A DNA stretch of 64,000 bases from Ciona savignyi (lineage: Eukaryota > Chordata > Ascidiacea > Phlebobranchia > Cionidae). The number at the start of each line of letters is the position of its first letter. Within the stretch, counting starts at the first letter, position 1. The notes under the pieces were generated by a model. The model saw only the letters and a list, made by a program, of their open reading frames with translations, was not told where the DNA came from and did not search any database. The DNA lies in NCBI GenBank assembly GCA_000149265.1, contig CH003228.1, forward strand, positions 196,826 through 260,825, given 5' to 3'. Shown here in pieces: positions 26,295 through 38,800 of the stretch. The position numbers and the translations under genes are program-made.

Positions 26295-27215
26295 CTAAAT
26301 TTTAGAATACAAATTGCACGACAATAATATAAGAACCGAAATCATCAGCACTGCACCGACGCCAGCGTTAATGACTTGATTACTCCAAAAGATATTAAAA
26401 ACCTGCGTGTTAAAAGAGCAATTTAAAGATACAACAAGTTACAAGTAAAATGGGAGAAACTAAATGTTATATAAAAGTTAAAATTATAACTTCAAGCGGT
26501 ATGTAAAGGGTGTACAAAAGTTGTAAAAAGTATATAAAATGTGTATAAAACAGTACACGTCAAACGAGCCCTATGCGCTTTATATATTGGTACTTCAATC
26601 TGTTGTCTAATTTAGTTATAGGGGAAAATTTCAAGTTCAGCTTAAAACAACCCAAACAGCATTAGACAAAATGTGCGAGGAATTGTTCACCACTGGTGTT
26701 TAGTTCCTTTACCTACCCGTAATCCTTCAACATGTGCAGGTGATTACTAGTTTCTTATTCCGTCACTTATTCTACATATCGATTTTTATTCTACACATCG
26801 AAGAGAGTGCCAATCACTTGTTAACCACCACCCTTTTTACACCCCATTTTGACTGTACGCTATATTTTTTGCATGCAAAAACGATCGTGTTCCCTGGTTA
26901 ACCACATTCGGTATATCCTATACCCAGCGATTGAACAGATTAACCAAAAACTCCGATGTCACAATCATATTCAACACACATTATCTCCGGTAATCAGCAG
27001 GCGGTGGAATCATAATCTAGCGATTGTCAGTGATCAAACAATGCGCTTTTCCATCATGGGAGTAAAGCTAAATATCAGGTCCTATTTAAAGTTTTTTTAG
27101 CGTCCCCAGCAAGACCGTTTTATATATTGTTGGTAGATGTATTAGTCGCAATAATATTTCGGCCACACGACAGTACCTATTTCAAGTAACTGTGTCTGAT
27201 TTTTCTCCAACATAT

Positions 27216-27249
<34 letters not shown>

Positions 27250-30200
27250 CGACTCTGTAAAACGTTTCAGACCAAGCGATGGAGCAAATAGCAACACTTT
27301 GTATACATTGCATTATCTGTTTGGTTTAAATAAACGAAAGTCCACTAAGTTGCAGTTAGATTTGGTTCGGTAAAGTGGGATTCAATAGTTTCTGATTGCG
27401 GCAACTTACAGTTTAACTTTTTATAAAACTAACACCGCAGCTATCCAATGAAAATTAGTCAGATATACACATAGTAACAATGGAGTGCAATAAATGTGGG
27501 TTCCACGCGCCCAACACTCTCTATTTTTGATTTTATTATTGTAAGTCGTTTATTAATAATCAAGCTGTTCTAAAACGTACTAACATGCTACTACTAGTTT
27601 GACGATGCAATCTTGATGGTACTGGACGTGCAGTATTGTGTGTAAACATTGGCGATTTTCCATATAATTTTACTAAATGTTTTTTTTTTATGATGTATGC
27701 CTTTTAAATAATTAAAATATAATAACTCCCATCATGCTAGATCCCTGTGCTAATTTACACATTTCTTATAAGATCTTTGAGTTTGTTTATTGTGGTATAA
27801 TTTAGAAATCTCAACCCAAATAAAAACCCTTCTTCTTAGCACTCTTTGATATAAATAAATACACACTACTGTGACATGCATTTGTAAGTTGAGGTTTATG
27901 ACACAAGTCTTCGCCACGGAAGACTGTAGTAACTAGTTGGGTGACAGGCGACGTAGAATGGGTTCCACGGGACGAGGTAGGAGGTATGCACCCTCGCACG
28001 ACATTCTTGATATAACTGTATAAAAAAAAGCTTATAAGTTTTAAAACTTTGGCTTAACCGAAAGAACATTATTAATACCCATTTAATGTATTTTGTACAA
28101 GTTAGTATATTCTAGAATACATTCGCTGTCTTGAAAATGTTGCACTGACTAACACACACAGTCGATCTTCAAAGAGTTTCGCTGACCCAAAAATATTACC
28201 TCGCAACAAATATTTGCTGGTTGTGAAATAATAAAAAGCCTATTTTAATTAAAAAATGTTTTCCTGATGGGCCAAATTATGAAAACATAGAGGTGTACTT
28301 CATTTATATTTACCTACGCAAATTAAAAACTTAGGTATATTTATAGCTAATTACCTTTATAACACCAGTGCAGTTTTGTTGAGAAACAAACTGACAAGGA
28401 GTCGTTTGTATTGCTTTAAACATCAGGAAGTACAGATATCCAGATATATACTGGAGTTGAATAAAACATACGTTATTCAGTTATTGTCAAAAAAATTTAG
28501 ACGTATTCTATATAGGCTACAAATATAGCGTATATAGAAATACGTATATAAGATCATAAACCTTTTATGCTAATAACACTTTCATCCACGTAACACTTTA
28601 TCTACAAATGTGACAAGGCATTATACCACGTTTTTAATTAATATGTTGTTTCAATAATATGTTATCCTATGTGTAACCGACCTGTTTACAGCCACCCAGC
28701 AGTTTGGTAATTTTCAAGTCGTATGTTGAACTTTCCATGTATTGATGTTGAGCAATTCTTGTAGCGAGTTGAACCTAGAATATATATTAGCAAATAAACG
28801 TAGGACCACCAATATATACTACTGAAAACTTTTTGTCATTTAAACATACAGTGGTAAAAGTGCTTTCACGGTCCGACAAAAAAATATTGTCGGTACTTGG
28901 TAGTCTATCGTCAAGGATCTTTCTCACACTTTGGTGATTGGTTCGACAATTGGTTCCAACAGTGGAGCCCGCCGTCGTTCTTTTGCAACGCGAAATTTTC
29001 TGAGATTTTGAGAGCGATGGAATAGAAGATGTATAAACTCGGGCGATATCGCTTCCGAGGCCGGCGTTACAGGACGTGACGTCAAAATAATCGCTCGCAT
29101 CGCTTCCAATCGTAGTGAGCATGCACCGGCCTTTAAAGTCGGCTGGTCACGGATTAAAATATGGTTGGATTTTTGGGTATTTCCGGAAAACGGTTACATA
29201 TAGGTATGGGGACTCTGACGTGTTTTGTGTCTTATTTTTTCCGATTTGTGTTGTTTATGACCATCCAACTGTTACATACACATTTCAAAATAGTGTATTA
29301 TAATAAGGAGTAGATTTTATATTTTATAGAAATTTCCGGGGTAAACTTTGCTATTTTAATTTTATACTACTTCTCTTATTTCTTTGTATCCCTCTGTAAA
29401 TTTCATAAAAATTTGCAGTGAATTATTTTTTAACGTTTAAATCTTTAAATATCGCCAATCAAAGAAAGAAATTTCGTATTTTTTCGGATTTGGGGTTTGA
29501 CGGGAGTTCTCCTGGGACCATGCACAAAATAAAATGCACGTCTAGACCATGTATGTTATCATATGTAAAAATTTTATTTCGATGTGATAAACACTTTTAT
29601 ACGATATTTGAAGCAAAGACAACCAAGCAAAAACAGTACGTGTACCTTTTCGAAAACAGACCCATACAAAACCATACTGAACTATTCATTATCAGTATAT
29701 AATAATCACCTCTTCGCTTGTTAGATCTTTGAAGTTTAGAACTTCTCTAAAATGGGAGGTTGTGTCGCGTCGATGTCCAGATGATGTAACCTCAGGCAAC
29801 ATACATGGAGGTTCAGTTTCCACAGTGCTTGCGACTCTCTGAAGAACAATGGGTAAATTAAAAAGATTCAAAAAACACCTAGGCCTACTTTACAAACTTG
29901 TACAGATTTTATTTTGATGTGCCGATTATAGGCATAATTCCTACAAATGCCTGGTATTGAGAAACGGGCTTTATTCCTTTGTTATTGAGATACAAACGAT
30001 ATTGGACAGGCACGTAATGTTCACTTAAACTTAATGGAAAGCCTTATCTTATATATTGATGGTCATATTTCTACGGGTGGTAAAATTACGTTAAAGTATT
30101 TTTCTATGGTAGCACCCAGTCCAGTTGTCAGCGCTATTTCAATGTGTTGTGTATTATTCAAACGTTGTTGTTGTTTTAGTTCAACCATTTAACCACTGGA

Positions 30201-30658
30201 TTCTTGAGTTGCCCGTTAGGTGGCTTGTCCAAGGAAACTAAAGTTGCACTACCGACTGGTTGCAATCCAACAACATTTCGCGCGCGAAACGCGCCTTCAT
30301 AGAGCTATATATATGGATGAACACGGATTAAGTAAACTTACTATTGGTGATTCTTGAAGCCCGTGACCGCTTCCTTCTATAAAAATAGTAAACGTTAACT
30401 TTGATATGTCACACAAAACTGAATAAAAAATTAAACCACAGTCGAAATTTTTAGGACTAGAAAACAAAACTTAAACTAACCAGCATTTTTATTGGCTTTC
30501 TGAATAACAGTTTCAACTCTTGCTGTTATGTTACCATTCTGTTTATTTGCAAAAACAAGTGGTTGATCAGAAACCGGAAAACCATCATCATTTGGGTCTA
30601 AAACGCATTTACCATGCGACGTAATCGACAATAATATAAACCCAAAAACAAATGCCAT
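26295..30658 (-). CDS. Unrecognised secreted or membrane-anchored protein
   Basis: Seven exons on minus: 30481-30658, 30342-30376, 29710-29838, 28690-28774, 28355-28413, 27905-28015, 26295-26402; 234 residues, with phase kept throughout. The first exon starts with a signal peptide (MAFVFGFILLSITSHGKC). The middle is hydrophilic, with one NIT sequon. Exons 5-6 hold four cysteines (TTPC, QQNC, YQEC, VACHP), with a PPC in exon 3. The last exon encodes NAGVGAVLMISVLILLSC then a very short tail (NLYSKI), which reads as a transmembrane anchor or a GPI-addition signal. Exons 1-3 are the surest; the fourth could end at 28682 instead, and the donor of exon 6 (GTGTCA) is weak, so the C-terminal half may be wrong in detail. 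I cannot name the family. An exported cell-surface protein is the only safe inference. Confidence 0.5.
26890..27080 (+). mobile_element. Degenerate SINE copy
   Basis: Contains a shuffled likeness to the SINE body: TCAACACACATTATCTCCGG, then a GGCGGTGGAATCATAATCTA region and a GGGAGTAAA end. Heavily diverged. It lies in an intron of the minus-strand gene at 26295-30658. Confidence 0.45.
27100..27180 (+). repeat. Dispersed hairpin-bearing repeat, copy 3
   Basis: Matches copies at 6186 and 20184 in the order GACCGTTTTATATA, GTATTAGTCGCAATAAT, TTCGGCCACACGACAG. More diverged than the other two, and placed directly after SINE-like sequence. Confidence 0.55.
27211..27249. repeat. AT dinucleotide microsatellite
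   Basis: About 39 bases of AT repeats with one interruption (TATAATAT). Intronic. Confidence 0.95.
30105..30290 (-). mobile_element. Degenerate SINE copy, minus orientation
   Basis: On the plus strand reads TTCAATGTGTTGTGTATTAT, then TTCAACCATTTAACCACTGG and GGTGGCTTGTCCAAGGAAAC, which are diverged complements of the SINE body in reversed order. Lies between exons 2 and 3 of the unrecognised minus gene, just inside its second intron. Confidence 0.5.
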
Positions 30659-30835
30659 GTTTTTGCATTAAAATGCTCACTTTCTTGTTAGTATACTATC
30701 TATTGTGACCTGTTTCGTGAGGCCTATGGGATTCAATTGTTACAGAAGTTTCTTGTCTGTTCGCGAATAAGACGAAAAACAGTTTCTTACTGTTCCTAAA
30801 CTAGTTCTGCACTTAAGATTTGATGAAATATAAAT

Positions 30836-31123
30836 ATGTCCCAGCATCATACGGACCCTGTTTTTTCGGAAGAAGATTTAAGTCAATACTTTCAGGAGCT
30901 TTTTTTTAGACTGGAAAAAATGAGGCGACGTACCAAGATGCAAACCAAGGAGGCAAAAAATATGATTTCAATCTGCAAGTCTAGCACCCGCGTTGTGGAA
31001 GATATGGCTAAACGAACTGAATTATTAACAAATGTGGCTAACAGAAAATCACATGAACTAAAAGATCTCTTTCAGCTTGAAAACAAACTCGCTTTGTGCA
31101 ACGATCGCTTTAAAAATGTCTGA
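30836..31123 (+). CDS. Short coiled-coil protein, 95 residues
   Basis: An intronless frame of 95 residues, MSQHHTDPVFSEEDLSQYF onward. After a short acidic head it is strongly charged and helical, with heptad-like spacing over roughly residues 20-95 (LEKMRRRTKMQTKEAKNM, VVEDMAKRTELLTNVANRK, ELKDLFQLENKLALC), as in small subunits of coiled-coil assemblies such as BLOC-1, BORC or kinetochore complexes. I cannot assign it to any of them. It starts 178 bp from the start of the minus-strand signal-peptide gene, so the two are head to head and may share a promoter region. The composition is unlike random AT-rich frames, which supports it being real. Confidence 0.6.
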   Translation: MSQHHTDPVFSEEDLSQYFQELFFRLEKMRRRTKMQTKEAKNMISICKSSTRVVEDMAKRTELLTNVANRKSHELKDLFQLENKLALCNDRFKNV

Positions 31124-31303
31124 AAACGAAAACATTGCCTAGACGAGAAGTTGAAGTCCTAATCAGACCTGTTGGCTACATCATATATTTGTTAGGACAA
31201 ATTGTACTTTACGTCTAGTTATAATCTGTTAACCTAGCCTTATAGTTCGCAAAGTGCCTTGTGTCTAAATTTAAAACTGTATCTGCGATCGTACATGCGT
31301 AAA

Positions 31304-31617
31304 TTAGATAGCACGAATATGGCACTTCACACCGACTGTCATTGCGATAAAAAAGCAGGCACTATGGATTAAAGAACGAGAACCTAGGCCTGCAACACAA
31401 GCAACTTCTTAATGAATACTACTTAAAATATGTATGACATTTTGTCGCAAACAATAAACGCACACTCATTTAAAGTATTTATGTTGTGAGTCTGTGTTGT
31501 TAAGAACGTATATCTAGGTTTAAATAACTTACCGTAAATAATCTGTTTTAAAATCTCTTGGTACTCATCAGCATATTTGCTAATCTGCCTCATGACTTTA
31601 AAAAAATTCATATACAT
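31304..31617 (-). CDS. Possible two-exon small protein
   Basis: Minus exons 31533-31617 and 31304-31389 join in phase across a GT/AG intron and give 56 residues: MYMNFFKVMRQISKYADEYQ onward, then a hydrophobic second part (IHSACFFIAMTVGVKC). The start is 224 bp from the start of KRTCAP2 on the opposite strand. No family resemblance; the first exon could instead belong to a longer gene whose other exons I missed. Weakly supported. Confidence 0.28.
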
Positions 31618-31841
31618 ATTTAAAGAATGAATACACCACCCCCAAATTGACTTCAGTTAGTATAATATTTCTATAGTCGTACACGTCGCGATTCGGTTAG
31701 CTTCAGGTCAAAGGTTATGCCGCCAACTCACGCTTTTCCAAAACTGTAGAAAGGCTAGCAACAGACGTTTGCATTCAACAGACATTTCTGATATCTGTTT
31801 CGCGACATTGTTGTTTTCTTTATATACATAGGCATATAAGA

Positions 31842-32252
31842 ATGGCCGTCGGAACTTCTACTTCTGCTGTCGTTTCGCTGACTTCGTCAGTGATGTTATT
31901 TGCTGGAATGCAATATTTCAAAGTTCAGCTTGGATCTACCGAATGGTTTACTATTCTTGGTGGTTTAATTGGATCGATTTTGTTCTTGATGTTGCTGACT
32001 GGCGTTAGCAACTTGGAGAATGTGTTCTTCGATGACAATTTTCAGGCGAAGCTTTTTCCAGAAGTCGTATTCTGCCTTGTGATTGCTATGACTGCATCGG
32101 GATTAGTACACAGAGTTTGTGTAACCACATGCTTCGGATTTTCAGCCTTTTTACTCTACTTCGTCAATCAAATCTCTGCTTCTCAGTACCAGAATGTAGT
32201 ACCAAGCACACCTGGATCAAAGGCAAAGACACAGAAAAAGAAGAAGCACTAA
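31842..32252 (+). CDS. KRTCAP2: Oligosaccharyltransferase subunit KRTCAP2 (KCP2)
   Basis: A small membrane subunit of the ER oligosaccharyltransferase, which in mammals helps hold the STT3A complex at the translocon. Intronless, 136 residues, same length as human. Family-wide matches: LFAGMQYFKVQL, GSTEWFTILGGLIGS, SNLENVFF, FQAKLFPE, and ASGLVHRVCVTTCFGFS. Hydrophobic segments at about 8-27, 35-56, 71-90 and 97-113, with a lysine-rich C-terminal tail (KAKTQKKKKH) facing the cytosol, which is typical of ER residents. The stop codon is 568 bp ahead of the STT3B start, on the same strand; an AATAAA at 32728-32733 lies near the end of that gap, so this is probably two transcription units. Start: ATG with MAVGTSTS, which aligns with the human start. 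Confidence 0.95.
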   Translation: MAVGTSTSAVVSLTSSVMLFAGMQYFKVQLGSTEWFTILGGLIGSILFLMLLTGVSNLENVFFDDNFQAKLFPEVVFCLVIAMTASGLVHRVCVTTCFGFSAFLLYFVNQISASQYQNVVPSTPGSKAKTQKKKKH

Positions 32253-32820
32253 AAACAAAATTAATATTTAGTGAATAGATATGTGTATTGAAAATGCGCC
32301 ATCATTTAAATTTTCAGTACTGTTGTATCGTTACAACAATGTTTTTTATTGTAAATACTTAGGGTGAAATTATTTTGGTGGTGTTTTATTTTCCTACTGT
32401 ACAGTAAAGATAAATGCACCATACAAAGTCTGCCGGTATATATTATCATATAAATATACATTTATTTTATCTTTTCGTGCCTTTAAATTATAAAAATGAT
32501 TGAAGTTCATTTCGATTTATTAGCCAGCATTGTTTAATACCTTTGCAATAATTATATGCCTATTACTTCACCGAAACTGACTGAGGTGACAAGCAGTTAA
32601 ACCGTAATTCCCTACAAAAATACATCAAAGTTATTATGTGTTAATTTGTTGTATTTGGATTATTGTTACTGTATTAAACATTTTAAATTTACTTGAAGCA
32701 TTTTGCAATTCCGATTATATGTTGATGAATAAACATTGTTAGTTAAAAGAGTGAATACCAACTACATATGCTTATTTTCTGGCTGTAAACCTTGTGCATT
32801 AACCATTGTAGAGTTGTAAG

Positions 32821-35800
32821 ATGGCCACTGCTGGCTTAGTAAGTGGCTTGGATGGAATCCGTAATCCTGGGGCTTCTGACTTCACTTATTGTCGTTGTTT
32901 GTTCTTGCGCCTGTGCTGCCTGATTGCATTTGCATCGAGATTATTTGCGGTTATTCGATTTGAAAGCATTATTCATGAATTTGATCCATGGTAGGTATTT
33001 TTATTAATTATTTTTATTTCTTTTTGTGATCTTAAATGTTTAAGCAAGGAAACACATGACATGTCGTAAGCCTCGTCTTATTTGTATTTCAAATATCCAG
33101 TTGCATTGTAATTTGTAATGGATCAATGCTAATAATATCAATAACATCAATTTATTCGTGCAGGTTTAACTACAGGGCCACACACAGACTGACAACATAT
33201 GGTTACTATGACTTTTTAAACTGGTTTGATGAGAGAGCGTGGTATCCACTCGGTAGAATTGTTGGTGGAACTGTAAGTTGAATTTAAGGATTTGAATTAT
33301 ATCAGTACATTTTAAGTGCGTTGGTAATAATTAAAAAAATCCTAATAAATAATTTATGAATTTAAAATATTGTGATATTTTGGTATATATAATCCCACAT
33401 TGCAAGGAATCTTATATTTGGCAGATTTACCCAGGGTTGATGGTTACAGCAGGCCTACTCCATTGGGTCATGAACACGTTACATCTTACTGTTCATATTC
33501 GAGATGTTTGTGTGTTTCTTGCACCTTTGTTTAGTGGCCTTACTTCAATAGCTACATTCTTTTTAACAAGAGAACTATGGAGTTCTGGGGCAGGTCTTTT
33601 CGCTGCATGTTTTATAGCAATTGGTAAGATGCTTGATTACTTATTACATCTTATAATGGGTGGCTGTTAATTTAGAAGTGATGTTTTAGTTTAATGTTTA
33701 TATGTATATATTTGCTATTAATAATTTAAAGCATCAGAATGTATTATTTGTTACATACCATGTAACTTTACACATAAGGTACCATGTTACTTATATTTTT
33801 TTCCTTACAGTCCCAGGTTATATATCCCGATCTGTTGCTGGTAGTTACGACAATGAAGGAGTTGCCATTTTTGCACTTCAGTTAACTTATTTCTTGTGGA
33901 TTAAAGCACTGAAAAAGGGTTCTGTTTTTTGGGCAGTCTGCTGTGCTCTGTCTTACTTTTACATGGTAAGGTAATAAATGAGATATAACAGAATTTATGA
34001 AATTAAAAAAAAAGAAAAAATGTGTTACCTTTAGATTCTAAGGAAACCAATAATTCTACTTGAAACTTTCCATCTCTATTTTTTAATGTTTAACATTGCC
34101 TAAACAAAACAGGGCAAAGCTGTTTGTTTATTTTTAAATTACGTAAATTGACATCGTTTACATTCATATAGTCATATAAATCAATATATTATTTGCCCAA
34201 CAACCATAATGTTATACAACAAAGGTGTTTACCAGTCCCAACTTTGTTTTCCAGGTATCAGCTTGGGGCGGTTATGTGTTCATTATCAATTTAATTCCAT
34301 TACACGTTTTCGTGCTTTTACTTATGCAGAGGTTCTCCAGCCGTGTTTACGTTGGTAAGCTTTCATCTGATAATGTATTTTAATTAAATTAGCAATGACT
34401 GTTGATTGACATTATTGCGTAGCAAAGTTGCTATATTTACCGAAAATTTTATTAAATTATTTTAATGAACAGTTTTGCATTTTCAAGTTTACTTTTAATA
34501 TTACAATCTTTTACATGACTGTTATATTTCCGCAGCTTACACAACTTTCTTTATCCTCGGTCTGCTGTTGTCCATGCAAATTCCATTTGTCGGTTTTCAA
34601 CCAATCAGAACAAGCGAACACATGGCATCAGCCGGTATAAATATTTGCACTTTTTCTACCTAAAGATTTTATCTTAAATATTTAATTATTCAGAATTTAC
34701 TGCAACCCACAATGAAATTATTTGTTGATTTGCTGTTACATGCGGTGCCAAAATTGTTTTGACCATTTAACTTTTGGCAATTATTTTTATCTTCTACATT
34801 TATTTTTCATCAATTCTATTCATAATATTTTTCATTTATAGGTGTTTTTCTCCTGCTACAAGTTTATTGCTTCCTTGATTATGTAAGGTCTCATACAACG
34901 AAGAAACAATTCAAATCTTTGTTTTTTCTTGCCATTCTTCTCATATGCTCAGTGCTTGTTGTGGGAGTTATTGGTCTTACTTATGCAGGTAACTCATTTT
35001 GATGCTTTGTGTCAGTGGAAATGCAAAGTAACAACTGTTACAAAAAGTGGAAAATTAATAACCAATTTTCAAATATTATTCCTTATATTTGTATTAATTA
35101 AGGCCTTCACTTCCATGTGTGTTACCATTGCCCCTTAGATAGTCTTATGCTTACACCAACCTCAGGTTACATTGCGCCATGGAGTGGACGATTCTACTCG
35201 CTGTGGGACACCGGGTACGCGAAGATTCACATCCCCATCATCGCATCTGTGTCCGAGCATCAACCGACAACCTGGTCCTCGTTTTTCTTTGATCTCCATG
35301 TTCTTTCCTGCACCTTCCCTGCTGGCATTTGGCTTTGTATTCATAAGATCAATGATGAGAGGGTCTTCGGTGAGATTTTGATTAATACAGTGCATCTTCA
35401 TAAACTTACATTATGCTTTTTACTATGTACAGTATTTAGTTTAAAAGGTTTGGCTATTGTTTAGTGAATAATAAAGCTGTAAGTCGATACATTTGTCAGA
35501 CAGCACAAATATAATTATTGAAAAACTAACATTTTTATTTAAATACATTTTCAGTGGTCCTGTATGCAGTGTTTGCAGCTTACTTTGCTGGTGTGATGGT
35601 TCGCTTAATGCTCACTCTAACACCAGTGGTTTGTATGTTAGCTGGCATCACTTTTTCGGCAACACTCAGCTACTTTATCAAGGTGATTTCTTAGTGTAAC
35701 TATATAGGTCTAAAAACGTAATTAGAAGTGTTAATTAGACTTTGAAAAAAACATATCTGGAATGAGTCAAATTAACAATAAGATTAAGCTCTATCAGCCT

Positions 35801-38800
35801 ATATTGAATAATTCTCCCCTGGACAACACATGAAATTGTTTGTTTTTTTCAAAAGCATGTTATGTAATAGTTTTATTATATAATTCTAAACATTTTTGTT
35901 GTCCACAAATTATAAACCAATCTACCCCCAGGATGACGATAGTGAGTCAGGTTCAAAAAATAAAAAAGATCTAAATAAGAAAAGGGCAAGCATTGCTCGG
36001 GTAAGATGCATTGTTATGTCACAATACTTAACTATAAAATTAATTCTTCTACTTTTTGTGCATGCTATCGGATAGGAATGGCAGATAGAAAAGTACCAGG
36101 TAACTTAGTAATATTAAGGTGGTAGGTTATTAAATCTCATTTAGCAGTGGTGAAAACATTCATTAACAGTTATTAACACACAATTAGTTATCATAGTAAT
36201 GTTTTTCGCACAACCGATACAGTCTGCAACTGTGTCTCTAAACTAGCTCATTTAAACATTACTCCCAACCTGAGGGTTAAGTGGGTTAAATCATCAGTAG
36301 TAGTTGTTATCGCAGCACAACTATCCATTGGCTAGTCAGTTGTGACCAATTAGATGATGCTGTCTGTCGCCTGAACCCCGTGAAACTAAAACAGTAGAAA
36401 AGTCTAAATCATCTACAACGCACTGTAGCCTCTCATAGTAATGTGATAGTTGTAAAATATAATACCTCCGCTTTGCCTTAACCCGGCATAGGGATAAAAA
36501 ATAATATTCTAACCCAGGTATTTAAACTAAAGGAGTATCTCTTAATTATCACCTATTTTGTATATTCTGTCATTTTTACTTATCCAACCTTACAATTACC
36601 AATAAGTTAAAAAATATCATCAAATTTCATTTATTGGATAACAATGGTTAATATTCCAGAATAACGACAACGGAGAATATGCAATGGTTGCTGATGATGA
36701 TAGTGAGGGTGAGGAGTCGCAAGGTACTGACTCACAATCAACAAGCAAATTGTATGACAAAGCAGGAAAAAGTAATCGGGGTAAATGGAACCACTTATAA
36801 TATATAAGTAAATGGAACCACTTATAATAGATGGTTTTTCCCACAGCAGTCTATATGAATATAAGCAGTGGGGCAATTATAAGCTTTGCTTTTATATCTA
36901 AGCTGCAATTATATATTCAAATCTTAGTCAAATCTAAGCTTATTGTTGTTCTAAATAGAATTTAAATGTATAGATTATGCTTAAATATAATCAAGTAAAC
37001 AGTATGTTAATGTAGCCTAATGTTCTAACAATGTAACTTGTGGAAGGTATTTAAGGAATTTGTAGGACTGGATTATAGTACTTTAGTATTAAAGAAATTC
37101 TGTGATTATATATATTTCCTATGTTAAGAATGTTTATTTCACAGACAAAATTGGAATCGATTCGAGTGTATTAAATCTAAAAAAATAATTTGTTTTTTGT
37201 TGATTGTAATTCAAAATTAACAATTATATTTATAAAACATAAATGCAATAATATTTTTTTAATAAAAATAGTACAGATATAAAAAATGTTTTTTAATTGC
37301 AGTTTAAATATATTTTAGAGTGGTTAAGAATTCTGTATTTGAAATTATTGAGTCTAGTTCTTTTGTAGCCACAGTGTTTTGCTTAAGGCCTTCCCTAGTG
37401 ATAGGCCTATACAACAGTATATATTGACGTTGTTTCTTATCAAAACATTTCTCTGAATACAATCAACATATTTATATTTCAGCTTCTAAGAAAGGTGGAA
37501 GCACCCCAACAGCGCCACCTTCTGGCATTAAAAAGAACAAACAGGATTATGTTGGGCTGGGTGCAAATGTTAAGGTGGTGATGATTTCCTTTTATAGATG
37601 TAATTTATTATTCGACATAACATTCTTGTTGGTATAATGGTGCAGGTATATCCTACACAGAAAGGCCTATCATGTAAAGCCAAGGTTCAGTTGGGTCCAA
37701 AGTGATTTTACCGATTATGGGCATAGATAGCCACGAAGTCACCTACATTTTTGCAGTTTAAATTTAGAATTTTTTATTTGCACTCGACAACAACTGGAGA
37801 CGTTCATTAAATAATTTATTTCTTTTTCTTGAATAAATCAAATCCATATAAAGTCACTGCATTACTTTCATAAAATGATTCACAAAACAAAATACGATAT
37901 AATTATTAAATAAATTACCTGTTAATCTATTGTAATACAATATATAGCTTACACTTTATGATGTCATAGGGCCTGGTGATGATGTCATTCCTGTTAATCC
38001 TGATGTTGTTTGTGGTTCACTGTACATGGGTGACAAGTAATGCATATTCAAGTCCGAGTGTTGTGCTGGCTTCCTACAACAATGATGGGTAATATAGAAA
38101 TAACCTGCAATGACATTCTGATGATTTGTGTTGAATGCAGTTACATCTCCTGAAACTGTTACATGACCACTCGGGAATTCGCCCATGTAACTGAATATTG
38201 ATTTATTAAAGCTTATTACTTGTATAGTAAGTGGCACAGATTCCAATTATCTCTGCCAAAGATTCGTCTAACTTTTAACTAAATGTCATTAAAAGCCACA
38301 AAAAAATTAACAGCTCTCGTGTTATTCTGGATGACTTTCGAGAGGCTTACCACTGGCTGCGGCAAAACACACACGAGCGGGCACGAGTCATGTCATGGTG
38401 GGATTATGGTTACCAGATAGCTGGCATGGCTAACCGGACAACTCTGGTGGATAATAATACTTGGAATAACAGCCATATTGCTCTGGTGAGGAATTTGTTG
38501 GTGTTCTAATTAGATGTTAATTTTTTTTAGTACATGGAATTTTTAGCATATACAATCACAACATGTTATTGGCCCAGTGTAATAACTTGGACTTGCATTA
38601 TAAATGCACTTATACCAAACTTCTGGGATATAGGGAGGCCAAACTGACCTGGTCTTCAAGGTGAAATGGTGCTCCAACAAATGCATTTCATCATAGTTTA
38701 ACAATAAAATGACACCATCTTCTGTTATACAACATTACAACAATACAGGTAGGAAAGGCGATGGCTTCAACCGAGGACAAATCCATTGAAATCATGAGGA

